Source: Acidimicrobilacustris europaeus (GTDB lineage Bacteria > Actinomycetota > Acidimicrobiia > Acidimicrobiales > Acidimicrobilacustridaceae). Taken from it: a stretch of DNA of 64,000 bases. Shown piece after piece: positions 17,085 through 25,067 of the stretch (position 1 is the first letter of the stretch; each line of letters opens with the position of its first letter). The stretch lies in NCBI GenBank assembly GCA_965194515.1, contig OZ239146.1, positions 1,922,001 to 1,986,000 on the forward strand, written 5' to 3'. The notes under the pieces were generated by a model. It ran no database searches, was not told the DNA's origin, and saw only the letters and a list, made by a program, of their open reading frames with translations. A program made the position numbers and the translations under genes.

Positions 17085-18628
17085 TGGGTCGCAAAATTCT
17101 TTTCATCACCACTGATCAAATGCGTTACGACGCAATCGGTGCCAACGGCGGCAATGTTGCACGCACACCGAACATCGACTCGTTTGCAGCAAACGGAATT
17201 TCCTACGACCGTGCTCAGCCACAAAATGTCGTGTGCATGCCATCACGCTCCACCATGGTCACGGGACAAAACGTTGGTACGCATGGCGTCTGGATGAACG
17301 GTGTTCCACTTCCCGTTGAATCACCAAGTGTTGCTGCAGTTCTCAGCGATGCCGGCTACCGCACGGCACTTATTGGTAAGAGCCACTTCGAACCACTGCT
17401 CGACCCGTTCTTGCGCTTCGAAGAAAACCGTCAGGGTTTTGCTGGCGCCACAGAAGGCCACCGCGGTTTCGATCACATGGAACTCGCGACCCATGGCGCG
17501 GCCGGATTCACGCATTACTCACGCTGGATTCGTCAAAACCATCCCGAAGCAATCGGAATGTTCTTTCAGGTGCTCGACGGCGATCTTGAAGTCAGCGATG
17601 TTCCTGGTGGCGATTCCGGTGCTCCGCAGATCAAACGCAATGCTGTTCCGCGCGATTGGTATCACACCGATTGGGTCGCCGATCGAACCATCTCATGGCT
17701 CGACGGCCTGAACGCTGACGACGACTGGTTCTGCTGGATGAGTTTCCCCGACCCTCATCACCCGTGGGATCCGCCCGAATCTGAACTGCACCGCGTCGAC
17801 TGGCGCGAGCTCGACCTTCCCGTTGGCTATCCGCAAAATCAAGCCGAACGCGAAGCAATCATCGACTCCAAACCGCGCCACTGGCGCCTTTGGTACGACG
17901 GCGTGCTCGTCAGCAATTACGAGGCTCCCGGCAAGTGGGTTCCCGCCACCCTTACCGCCGATCAGATTCGCGAAGTCAACGCGATGGCACACATCGAAAA
18001 CGAACTCATCGACGAAGCCATCGGTCGAGTTCTCGCGGCAATCGAGGCAAAGGGGTGGAGCGAGGATCTCGACATCGTGTTCACCACCGACCACGGCGAG
18101 TTCCAGGGCGACTTCGGGTTCCTCTTTAAGGGCCCGTATCACGTTGATTCGCTCATGCGACTTCCGCTCATTTGGCGACCGGCACCCTCGGCCGGCGGCG
18201 GCATCGATGCCACCGCACGAGTCTCAAAGCCCGTTGGCTTGCTTGATCTCGCGCCTACCTTCTGCACCATTGCTGGCGTTCAACCACCAGAGTGGATGGA
18301 AGGCCGACCGCTGCCGATCGACGATGCCGATGCAGTTGCTCGTGGTTTCGAGCGAGTCACCACCGAATGGGACAGCCGTCAGCCCGACGGCACCGAGATT
18401 CATCTGCGCACGATCATGCGCGACAACTTCGTGTGCACGACCTATCAGCCCGGCACCGTGCACGACGGCACCGAGGGCGAGTTGTACGACCTCGTCCTCG
18501 ATCCGTTGCAGCAGGTCAATCTGTGGGACGACCCCGAACGCCGTGCATTGCGCGACGAACTACTGATCGATCTTGCGGCCAACTTTGTCGAGCCCCGCGA
18601 ATTCCGACACGCCGAAGCGCCCGTTTGA
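17084..18628 (+). CDS. type I sulfatase
   Basis: Sulfatase of the alkaline-phosphatase superfamily, 514 residues. The formylglycine motif is CMPSR at residues 51-55, where Cys51 would be oxidised by a formylglycine-generating enzyme encoded elsewhere. The metal ligands TTDQ are at residues 9-12 and FTTDHGEFQGDFG is at about 335-347. The overall look is nearest to choline-sulfatase/arylsulfatase-like enzymes without a signal peptide, so cytoplasmic. Coupled to the SRPBCC gene by a one-base overlap. Substrate cannot be assigned. Confidence 0.9.
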   Translation: MGRKILFITTDQMRYDAIGANGGNVARTPNIDSFAANGISYDRAQPQNVVCMPSRSTMVTGQNVGTHGVWMNGVPLPVESPSVAAVLSDAGYRTALIGKSHFEPLLDPFLRFEENRQGFAGATEGHRGFDHMELATHGAAGFTHYSRWIRQNHPEAIGMFFQVLDGDLEVSDVPGGDSGAPQIKRNAVPRDWYHTDWVADRTISWLDGLNADDDWFCWMSFPDPHHPWDPPESELHRVDWRELDLPVGYPQNQAEREAIIDSKPRHWRLWYDGVLVSNYEAPGKWVPATLTADQIREVNAMAHIENELIDEAIGRVLAAIEAKGWSEDLDIVFTTDHGEFQGDFGFLFKGPYHVDSLMRLPLIWRPAPSAGGGIDATARVSKPVGLLDLAPTFCTIAGVQPPEWMEGRPLPIDDADAVARGFERVTTEWDSRQPDGTEIHLRTIMRDNFVCTTYQPGTVHDGTEGELYDLVLDPLQQVNLWDDPERRALRDELLIDLAANFVEPREFRHAEAPV

Positions 18629-18639
18629 TTTTTCGCTGA

Positions 18640-19524
18640 TTACAACAAGCCCGCAAGCATCTCGAGGGTTTCGTCGCGATTGTCATAAGGCACCGCAACA
18701 AACTCGGTCGCGCCCGCTTCGAAGATCTTTTCGATACCAGCACGAACAGTTGCAGCGTTGCCAACAAGCGCGACATCGGCCGGCCCTTCAACGCCTTCGC
18801 GGTCGAGCATCGCTCGGTAGGACGGTAGGAAGCCGTACACAAGAAACTGCTCGGCGGCGGTCGCGCGAGCTGCAGCTTCGTCGTCGGTGACACAGACCGG
18901 CAAGGCGCACACGATTCGCGGCGCCGGTCGACCGGCTTCGGCCGCGGCCTTGTTGATGGTCGGCGCGATATGCGAAGCAATTGTGGTCGGACCAGTCATC
19001 CAGGTAGCTGTTCCCTGCGCCATACGCGCGGTGACATTCAGCATCTGCGTGCCCAACGCGGCAACGAGCGTGTCGACCGGCGTTGAATCAGGGATGTCGA
19101 GCGCAAGGTGACCGTGCAACGTTTCACCGGCAAAGTCAGCCGCTTCGCCATTGAGAAGCGGCATGAGGATGCTCAGGTATTCGCGAAGGTGACGAACGGG
19201 CTTATCGAAGGTCATGCCGAACATTCCCTCGATCACCATCTGATGCGACAGACCAATGCCGAGTGTGAATCGACCATCGGCTACCTGCTGCAACGTGCGC
19301 GCTTGAGCCGCCAGCATCGCAGGGTGACGCGGGTAAGTGGGAACAACTGCGGTGCCCAGACGGATCTTCGGCACTTCACGCGCAACCACCGTGAGCGCGG
19401 TGAGCGTGTCGAGGCCAAAGATCTGCGGCATCCAGTAGGACCCGAATCCCGCATCAGCGAAAAGTCGTCCGTGTTCAACAGCCTTGTCGACGGTTTCGGG
19501 TTGGCTAAAGATTCCAATTTCCAT
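18640..19524 (-). CDS. LLM class F420-dependent oxidoreductase
   Basis: Luciferase-like TIM barrel, 294 residues: MEIGIFSQPE, IRLGTAVVPTYPRHPAMLAAQARTLQQVADGRFTLGIGLSH and the C-terminal VALVGNAATVRAGIEKIFEAGATEFVAVPY. This arrangement is typical of F420-dependent enzymes of actinobacteria. An AGGAG ribosome site precedes ATG 19524. It follows another LLM gene by 15 bases on the same strand, so the two likely form an operon. Confidence 0.87.
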   Translation of the reverse strand: MEIGIFSQPETVDKAVEHGRLFADAGFGSYWMPQIFGLDTLTALTVVAREVPKIRLGTAVVPTYPRHPAMLAAQARTLQQVADGRFTLGIGLSHQMVIEGMFGMTFDKPVRHLREYLSILMPLLNGEAADFAGETLHGHLALDIPDSTPVDTLVAALGTQMLNVTARMAQGTATWMTGPTTIASHIAPTINKAAAEAGRPAPRIVCALPVCVTDDEAAARATAAEQFLVYGFLPSYRAMLDREGVEGPADVALVGNAATVRAGIEKIFEAGATEFVAVPYDNRDETLEMLAGLL

Positions 19525-19539
19525 GATGACTCCTAGTGT

Positions 19540-20385
19540 CTATTCAGCTAAGTGCTGGAGAGCGACCGCATGTGCTTCGAGCACTGCGGGTGAATGCGGC
19601 GGCGGCAAATACACGATGCCCATATCGAGGCCGGCTTCGGCGTAGGCCTCAGCCTGCGCAACGGCGACTCCGGGATCGTTTACGTCGGCCAAAAGATGAG
19701 TTGAGGTCATGATCTCGGATGGATCGCGGCCAATGCGTTCACATTCGACCCACAACAGATCGCGCGATGTCTTCCACGAATCAACTGGGCCGCCAGGGAA
19801 GTTCCAATGCTGGGCCCAACGAGCCGCGGCGGGAAGTGTGCGTTTGGGACCAGCGCCACCGATACAGATTGGCGGATGCGGCCGCTGAATTGGCTTTGGC
19901 TCGCAATAGGCATTCGTCAGCGTGAAGTGTTGTCCTTCAAAGTTCGAAACTTCATTCGTGAGCAGCGACACAATCACTTCGAGTGCTTCGTCGAACATAT
20001 CGAAGCGTTCAGTAAGCGTCGAACCAAGACTGATGCCGTAGGCATCGGCTTCCTCATCATTCCAACCGGCACCAAGACCAAGTTCGAGTCGACCATTCGA
20101 AATCACGTCGACGGTCGCAGCCATATTCGCCATCACCGCCGGGTGGCGATAGGGAAGACCAGTGACAAGTACACCAACACGAATGCGCTTGGTCGCTTGC
20201 GCAAGAGCCGTGAGTGTCGACCACCCTTCAAGACAGGGGCCGTGCGAGTTGTCGGAATGGATGGGATAGAAGTGATCGAAGTTCCATCCCGATTCATACA
20301 GTTCGATGTCGTCAGCGGCCTGCCACACATCGAGCATCGCTTGCCACGTGGTGTGTTGGGGTGATGTCTTGAATCCGAAGCGCAC
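19540..20385 (-). CDS. LLM class F420-dependent oxidoreductase (TIGR03560-like)
   Basis: Luciferase-like oxidoreductase, 281 residues. Landmarks are WNFDHFYP, LEGWSTLTALAQATKRIRVGVLVTGLPYRHPAVMANMAATVDVISNGRLELGLGAGWN and PPICIGGAGPKRTLPAAARWAQHWN. Closely similar in plan to the protein at 8186-9085. The start is GTG 20385, 6 bases after TAGCCT. Confidence 0.88.
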   Translation of the reverse strand: MRFGFKTSPQHTTWQAMLDVWQAADDIELYESGWNFDHFYPIHSDNSHGPCLEGWSTLTALAQATKRIRVGVLVTGLPYRHPAVMANMAATVDVISNGRLELGLGAGWNDEEADAYGISLGSTLTERFDMFDEALEVIVSLLTNEVSNFEGQHFTLTNAYCEPKPIQRPHPPICIGGAGPKRTLPAAARWAQHWNFPGGPVDSWKTSRDLLWVECERIGRDPSEIMTSTHLLADVNDPGVAVAQAEAYAEAGLDMGIVYLPPPHSPAVLEAHAVALQHLAE

Positions 20386-20391
20386 CCCGTG

Positions 20392-20397
20392 AGGCTA
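20392..20397 (-). promoter_or_regulatory. -10 element (TAGCCT) of LLM gene, leaderless spacing
   Basis: On the minus strand TAGCCT is followed by six bases and GTG 20385. Probably drives the two-gene LLM operon. Confidence 0.45.
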
Positions 20398-20413
20398 CTG
20401 ATTTCAGCTCGGC

Positions 20414-20830
20414 TCAGTCGTCGAAACCGCCACGACGATCGCGTTTGCGCGCTGCCTGACGACGCTTGGCATCGAGCCGACGTTCCACTGCTCCCCGACC
20501 CGGCCGTGTAGGCCGACGGGGTGTCTCGACCCGCAATGCTCCAGCCAATTTCTGACGCAACCGGTCGAGAGCCAGACGACGATTCCGCAACTGTGATCGT
20601 TCATCATCAGCCGAAACGGTTACGACCGATCCCAAACGATCGATGATGCGTTGGCGCTGATACTGCGACAACGACCCCGAAGCCTCAGCATCGAACCGCA
20701 CTTCGGCCCGGGTGTGGGCCCGATTCGCGTGCTGACCACCAGGCCCTCCGCTCGGCCCAAATGTCCACGAGAGTTCATGGGCAGGGATCAGCACCGATGC
20801 GGTGACTCGCAGTGCATCCTCCTCGGCCAT
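20414..20830 (-). CDS. arfB: peptidyl-tRNA hydrolase ArfB-like ribosome rescue factor
   Basis: GGQ-domain protein of 138 residues that should enter the A site of stalled ribosomes and hydrolyse the peptidyl-tRNA. The catalytic motif is in SGGPGGQHANR, preceded by ELSWTFGPS. The C-terminal tail is rich in Arg and Lys (RRPTRPGRGAVERRLDAKRRQAARKRDRR), as ArfB needs for lodging in the mRNA channel. The ATG lies seven bases after TAGGCT and the gene is divergent from a small DUF6457 gene. Confidence 0.88.
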   Translation of the reverse strand: MAEEDALRVTASVLIPAHELSWTFGPSGGPGGQHANRAHTRAEVRFDAEASGSLSQYQRQRIIDRLGSVVTVSADDERSQLRNRRLALDRLRQKLAGALRVETPRRPTRPGRGAVERRLDAKRRQAARKRDRRGGFDD

Positions 20831-20837
20831 ACCAACG

Positions 20838-20843
20838 AGCCTA
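20838..20843 (-). promoter_or_regulatory. -10 element (TAGGCT) of arfB, near-leaderless
   Basis: TAGGCT on the minus strand, seven bases before ATG 20830. Confidence 0.4.
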
Positions 20844-20858
20844 GGAGCCGACCCGATC

Positions 20859-20864
20859 TACGCT
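20859..20864 (+). promoter_or_regulatory. -10 element (TACGCT) of DUF6457 gene, near-leaderless
   Basis: TACGCT, seven bases, ATG 20872. Together with the arfB element it makes a compact divergent promoter within 41 bases. Confidence 0.4.
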
Positions 20865-20871
20865 GCGACCC

Positions 20872-21084
20872 ATGGACGCACAGGAATGGCTCACCGCTTT
20901 CGCCGCACGCCTCGGTCTCGATGCACTCCCCCAGGAAGACATCGACGCGCTTCTTGATCTGGCCAGCGTTGCCGCGCACACCTCGGAACGTCTCGCCGCC
21001 CCGCTCACGTGTTACCTCGTGGGCCGATCCGGCATTTCACCCACCGAGGCCAAAGCTCTTGCCGACGAAATCGCGGCGGGCTGA
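20872..21084 (+). CDS. DUF6457 domain protein
   Basis: A 70-residue acidic, helical protein: QEWLTAFAARLGLDALPQEDIDALLDLASVAAHTSERLAAPLTCYLVGRSG. This matches the small DUF6457 family often seen beside molybdenum-cofactor genes in actinobacteria, although no such gene is nearby here. Function unknown. Start set by the TACGCT-N7-ATG arrangement. Confidence 0.75.
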   Translation: MDAQEWLTAFAARLGLDALPQEDIDALLDLASVAAHTSERLAAPLTCYLVGRSGISPTEAKALADEIAAG

Positions 21085-21100
21085 ACACCTTCGTTCACTC

Positions 21101-21457
21101 TCAACCGAGGAACGACGCAACCACGTCTTCAGGCGGACGACCAATTGCTGCACGAGACGAAGACTCGATGATCGGTCGCTGCATCAGTTCCGGATGTTCA
21201 AGTAACAATGCGACAACAGCTGTTTTCGATGTGTAGTCATCGGCGTTAAGACCGAGTTCCTTAAACCGATTGTCTTTGCGGACGAGATCACCAACAGGGT
21301 CATCGAGCTTTCCGATGATGCGTTCGAGATCGGCCTTTGTCGGTGGCGTCTTGAGATACAACACGGTCTCGACATCAGCACCGGCAGCAACAAGAGCCTC
21401 GTCGACCTTTCGAGAGGTCGAGCACTTCGGGTTATGGAAGAGGGTGTAGGTGGCCAT
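21101..21457 (-). CDS. ArsC-family (glutaredoxin-type) arsenate reductase-like protein
   Basis: Thioredoxin-fold protein of the ArsC/Spx/YffB family, 118 residues from ATG 21457. The active-site region reads FHNPKCSTSRK with one Cys followed by TSR, as in glutathione/glutaredoxin-linked arsenate reductases. Downstream Arg positions (LVRKDNRFKELGL and IIESSSRAAIGRPPEDV) fit the family. No arsenic genes are nearby, so a general YffB/ArsC-like redox role is equally possible. Last gene of the leftward CHAD-ParA-GluQRS-DUF4031 run, 9 bases after DUF4031. Confidence 0.83.
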   Translation of the reverse strand: MATYTLFHNPKCSTSRKVDEALVAAGADVETVLYLKTPPTKADLERIIGKLDDPVGDLVRKDNRFKELGLNADDYTSKTAVVALLLEHPELMQRPIIESSSRAAIGRPPEDVVASFLG

Positions 21458-21466
21458 CACCCGATG

Positions 21467-21748
21467 CTAGGCAGAAGTATTGAGTTCCGTGGCTGACCGA
21501 ACTCTGCGTAGTCCCGCTGCTCGTAACCGGCGCACAAGTTCGCGCGAAGGAACTGCTTCGGCACCTAACGCAATCGCCCGATCGCGGTACTCAGTCGGAA
21601 CGTCGTAATGATCTCCCTGAAACGCCCGGCGCGGAATACCAAGTTGCTGGGCAAATTCATGGAGTTCTTCGAAGCTCGTGTCGCTTACAAGGTGCGCCCA
21701 CTTGCGGCCTTCGAATGGCCAAATCGCAGCGTCAACAAGAACCGTCAC
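21467..21748 (-). CDS. DUF4031 domain protein
   Basis: A 93-residue member of DUF4031: TVLVDAAIWPFEGRKWAHLVSDTSFEELHEFAQQLGIPRRAFQGDHYDVP is the family core, almost without gaps. Function is unknown. It overlaps the end of the GluQRS gene by 4 bases, so it is translated from the same message. Confidence 0.85.
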   Translation of the reverse strand: MTVLVDAAIWPFEGRKWAHLVSDTSFEELHEFAQQLGIPRRAFQGDHYDVPTEYRDRAIALGAEAVPSRELVRRLRAAGLRRVRSATELNTSA

Positions 21749-22692
21749 GGTTCGACGCTACCGGCCATTGCCTCGGGAAGAACCCAGACATTGTGCGGCA
21801 GTTTCGCCACATCGAACCGCCCCACGAGTTGTGACAATGTCGGCGATTCTTCGGGCTCGCTGAGTCCGAGTGATGCAGCAAACACCGCGAGCACATGCTC
21901 CGGTGTATGGCCCAGCGATCGCTGATCTTCAAGGGTTACTGCTCCGTGGCGTTTCGCGAGGCGCTCTCCATCGGAGCCAAACACCAAGGGCACATGGAGA
22001 TAGTCCGGCACGTCCAAACCCAATAACCGAGCAAGATGAATCTGTCGTGGAGTTGTTTCAAGAAGATCGTCGCCGCGCACGACTTCGCCGATGCCCTGTT
22101 CTGCATCATCGACGACGACGGCAAGGTTGTAGGCGGGAGTTCCATCGGCACGACGGATCACAAAGTCATCAACGATGCCCTCGTAGTCGCCCGCGAGGCG
22201 GTCTCTAAATGCCACCACTGCACCACCCGAACGAAGCCGAAGTGATGGCTTACGGCCCGAGGCTTCCCGTTCCACACGCGCCGCTGCGTCAAGAGTGCTG
22301 CAAGTTCCTGCATAGGCACCCGCAGGACGTGCGCCGTGGGGAGCAGTGATCGACTCGGCTGCTTCGGCCAGCACCTCGCGCCGAGTGCAAAAACACGGGT
22401 AAGTGAGGTCGTCGGCAATCAATCGCTCAATTGCGTTCCGATAGACCTCTGCTCGTTCAGACTGACGCACAACAGCGCCGTCATGATCAAGACCAAGCGC
22501 GTGGAGGTCGCGAAGCGCTGACTCTTCATGTTCCGCGCGACACGCGACCTGGTCCATGTCTTCGCTACGGAAGAAGAACTGCGATCCACTTGACCGAGCG
22601 GCCAACCACGCGACCAACGCTGTGCGGAGATTGCCGAGATGCAATGTGGCCGTGGGACTCGGAGCAAACCTTCCGTTAGGCACCGAACTCAT
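21745..22692 (-). CDS. gluQ: glutamyl-Q tRNA(Asp) synthetase
   Basis: Truncated GluRS-like enzyme (315 residues) without an anticodon-binding domain, which attaches glutamate to queuosine-34 of tRNA-Asp. Class I signatures are GRFAPSPTATLHLGN (HIGH equivalent) and LAKRHGA (KMSKS equivalent). The zinc site CFC...YAGTC is intact. It lies 17 bases downstream of parA and overlaps DUF4031, so it is part of the CHAD-ParA operon. Activity needs queuosine-modified tRNA, for which no genes appear in this window. Confidence 0.88.
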   Translation of the reverse strand: MSSVPNGRFAPSPTATLHLGNLRTALVAWLAARSSGSQFFFRSEDMDQVACRAEHEESALRDLHALGLDHDGAVVRQSERAEVYRNAIERLIADDLTYPCFCTRREVLAEAAESITAPHGARPAGAYAGTCSTLDAAARVEREASGRKPSLRLRSGGAVVAFRDRLAGDYEGIVDDFVIRRADGTPAYNLAVVVDDAEQGIGEVVRGDDLLETTPRQIHLARLLGLDVPDYLHVPLVFGSDGERLAKRHGAVTLEDQRSLGHTPEHVLAVFAASLGLSEPEESPTLSQLVGRFDVAKLPHNVWVLPEAMAGSVEP

Positions 22693-22708
22693 CCACTGAA
22701 TCAGTCAC

Positions 22709-23455
22709 TTACAGACGAGTCTGTAGTTCCGACCACAGCGCTTCGTACGCGCGAGCGGGCTTGCTGCCCTTGCCGTAAGCGCCGACTGGTTCGCGATGGA
22801 CACCCATGCGCTCGATGTCGGTGGAGTTGGGAATCGTCGCTTCGAGCAACTCCGGATGGGCGGTACGCAGGTCGTTCATGAACCGTCGATGCAGCCGTTT
22901 ATGGCGATCAACCATCGAGAAGAAACCAAGAATCTTGAGCTCGCGAACCATGTCGGGGTTTTCTTCGACGAAACGATCGAGTTGTTCGTAGGTGCGCAGC
23001 GACAATGTCGTGGGAATGGTTGGTACGAGCAGAGCATCGGCTGCACGAAACACGCTTTCCGATGTCAGCGAAATACTCGGCGGACAGTCAAGAAAGACAT
23101 AGTCGTACTCCTCGGAAACCTGACGAAGCGCACGACGGATACGAACAAGCGGCTTCTTCGCATCATCAAGCCACAGGTCGAGATGGCGATAGGAAAAGTC
23201 AGCAGGAACAAGGTCGAGATTGTCGAAGTCGGTGGCTTTGATGGCATCGCCGAGTTCAATTGAACCGCGAACGATGGCTTTTCCGCCGCCCTTCACCTTT
23301 GGTTTCACCCGGAAGTAGAACGTTGCCGCGCCCTGGGGATCGAGATCCCAGACGAGTACGCGGTTGCCATGGGCGGCAGCGACATGAGCAAGATTCACCG
23401 CTGTTGCGGTTTTCCCGACTCCACCTTTGATGTTGTAGGTGGCAAGAACCTTCAT
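22709..23455 (-). CDS. ParA/MinD-superfamily ATPase (orphan, next to CHAD protein)
   Basis: Soluble P-loop ATPase, 248 residues. The deviant Walker A box is KGGVGKT near residue 10, with the signature Lys in front. VWDLDPQGAAT is the A' motif and FLDCPPS the Walker B region. ParA-type proteins form ATP-dependent gradients on the nucleoid that position plasmids or protein cargo. There is no parB or parS-like gene beside it. Instead its start overlaps the stop of the CYTH/CHAD gene by 4 bases, pointing to a cargo-positioning role rather than chromosome segregation. Confidence 0.88.
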   Translation of the reverse strand: MKVLATYNIKGGVGKTATAVNLAHVAAAHGNRVLVWDLDPQGAATFYFRVKPKVKGGGKAIVRGSIELGDAIKATDFDNLDLVPADFSYRHLDLWLDDAKKPLVRIRRALRQVSEEYDYVFLDCPPSISLTSESVFRAADALLVPTIPTTLSLRTYEQLDRFVEENPDMVRELKILGFFSMVDRHKRLHRRFMNDLRTAHPELLEATIPNSTDIERMGVHREPVGAYGKGSKPARAYEALWSELQTRL

Positions 23456-25005
23456 CGTTTCTTCTTTCGGGGCTCAAGTTGATCAAAGGCCCGCTGTACT
23501 TTTCGATCGTCGAATTGACCAAAGGTTTTGGAGAACGATGCACGGGCATCGGCACCGCGCACGCCAAGTTGTTCGATGACTCCACCAAGTGCCGCGAGGT
23601 CAGAATGCTCCTCGGCCGAAGCCAGTTCGCCAGCAAGTTCGAGTAGTGCATTGGCCTGCACTTCAGTGTCTTGGAATTCGCCCAGCACATCTTGTACATC
23701 GCGCAACGGACGCAGAATTGTGGCCAATGCCTTCTCGTCGAACAAGGGAGCAAAGCACTCCAACAAGTAACGGAGTCGCTTTCCTTCCTTGCGAAGTTCA
23801 TGCAACGCAATTGCCGGCGACTTCTTTGAAATCTTTCGGCCGTTCTTTACAAGCTGCCGGTTTGCCCTGTCGATCCTGCGCAAAACAATCCGGAGCACGG
23901 GTTCGTCGGCGAGATCGCCGCAACCAGTCCAGGCATCGTCATCGGCGAGGAACGCAAGCCACGCAGTTCCGAATTCAGCGCGACGTAGTGAGCGCAGTTC
24001 TGCTGTCATTGCAGCGTGGCAATCGGCCCGGTGACGCAAGAGGACCTCGTTGAAAAGGACGAGGTCTTCACGACGCGCCGGGGGAAGCGTCGCTGCGAGT
24101 TCCGGGAACTCAATGAGATGCACATCGGCATCACGGGTTGGCGTGGTGACATCGCCAAGCCAGCGATACTCATGGCGGAACCGATCGCGAGATTCCGGAT
24201 CAACAACATCCTCGCCGTCTTGCAAAATTGTTCGGATCCGCCGAACCGCTACCCGAAACGCGTGCAGATCTTCAGGATCGTTGCCGCTCAGCACACCCGA
24301 AAACGATTGGACCATGGAATCGTTGAGCGTCTGCAACACAGCTCGCCACGCACGGGCCGCCGACATTGTGGGCTTGAGTGCAGCGTCGTCTTCCCCACTA
24401 CCCACAGCGCCTCCAGCGCTCGCACCTTGTTGCGCGAGTTCCCTCATGGGAGTCGCCGACGCCGAAAGTGCGACACTGCGCTTCAGTTTCTTTTCGAGCG
24501 CCGATGCTTCGTCTTCGTAGCCCCGCAGCGGCAGGACTTCGAGCATCATCGGCAGAGTGACGCCATCGATGGTTTCGGAGCGATCAAAGATGATTCGTGC
24601 GGTGGTCTTCTCTTCATCATCGAGACAGGCCAACACTGCGATCTGCGAATTCACCGTTGGACCAGCGACCAACTGGCCTCCGTCGACCAACGCAGCCAGC
24701 CTCGCAAATGCTGCGGAATCGGGAAGGTCACTGGACTGCACTGGCGGGGTGGACGACACACAAGGGTCGTGCACTAGCACTCGGCCCTCGGCCGCCCACG
24801 TGAGCGACGGGGTTCCCTCGCCCGATGGCAGACGGAATTCCAGCGTGGTCTCGGCCTGTTTGAGCGTGCCGTTAGGAGTGTCGAGCCAACTGCGCTGGCC
24901 TTCATCGAGGCTGAGAAGCCGCAAGCCGAGGTGGTCGGTAAGCACGGCGAGCACCGAAGCGAAATCACCAGCAGCAGTGACCTCGTAGCGACGCACCTTG
25001 CTCAC
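23452..25005 (-). CDS. CYTH-CHAD domain protein (polyphosphate-associated)
   Basis: 517 residues in two domains. The CYTH-like part (about 1-205) keeps SWLDTPNGTLKQAETTLEFRL and IIFDRSETIDGVTLPMMLEVLPL, but the usual ExExK signature at the N-terminus is absent, so triphosphatase activity is doubtful. The CHAD part (about 220-510) has both conserved His/basic helices, DLHAFRVAVRRIRT and ALHELRKEGKRLRYLLE, which bind polyphosphate in known members. The protein ends in the basic tail LEPRKKKR. GTG 25005 is preceded by a GAGGGTG ribosome site. First gene of the operon with parA. Confidence 0.87.
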   Translation of the reverse strand: MSKVRRYEVTAAGDFASVLAVLTDHLGLRLLSLDEGQRSWLDTPNGTLKQAETTLEFRLPSGEGTPSLTWAAEGRVLVHDPCVSSTPPVQSSDLPDSAAFARLAALVDGGQLVAGPTVNSQIAVLACLDDEEKTTARIIFDRSETIDGVTLPMMLEVLPLRGYEDEASALEKKLKRSVALSASATPMRELAQQGASAGGAVGSGEDDAALKPTMSAARAWRAVLQTLNDSMVQSFSGVLSGNDPEDLHAFRVAVRRIRTILQDGEDVVDPESRDRFRHEYRWLGDVTTPTRDADVHLIEFPELAATLPPARREDLVLFNEVLLRHRADCHAAMTAELRSLRRAEFGTAWLAFLADDDAWTGCGDLADEPVLRIVLRRIDRANRQLVKNGRKISKKSPAIALHELRKEGKRLRYLLECFAPLFDEKALATILRPLRDVQDVLGEFQDTEVQANALLELAGELASAEEHSDLAALGGVIEQLGVRGADARASFSKTFGQFDDRKVQRAFDQLEPRKKKR

Positions 25006-25067
25006 ACACCCTCATTTCCAGCGATTGAACGTGGCCTGAGGCTAGTGGTGATCCCGGTTGCGATGGG

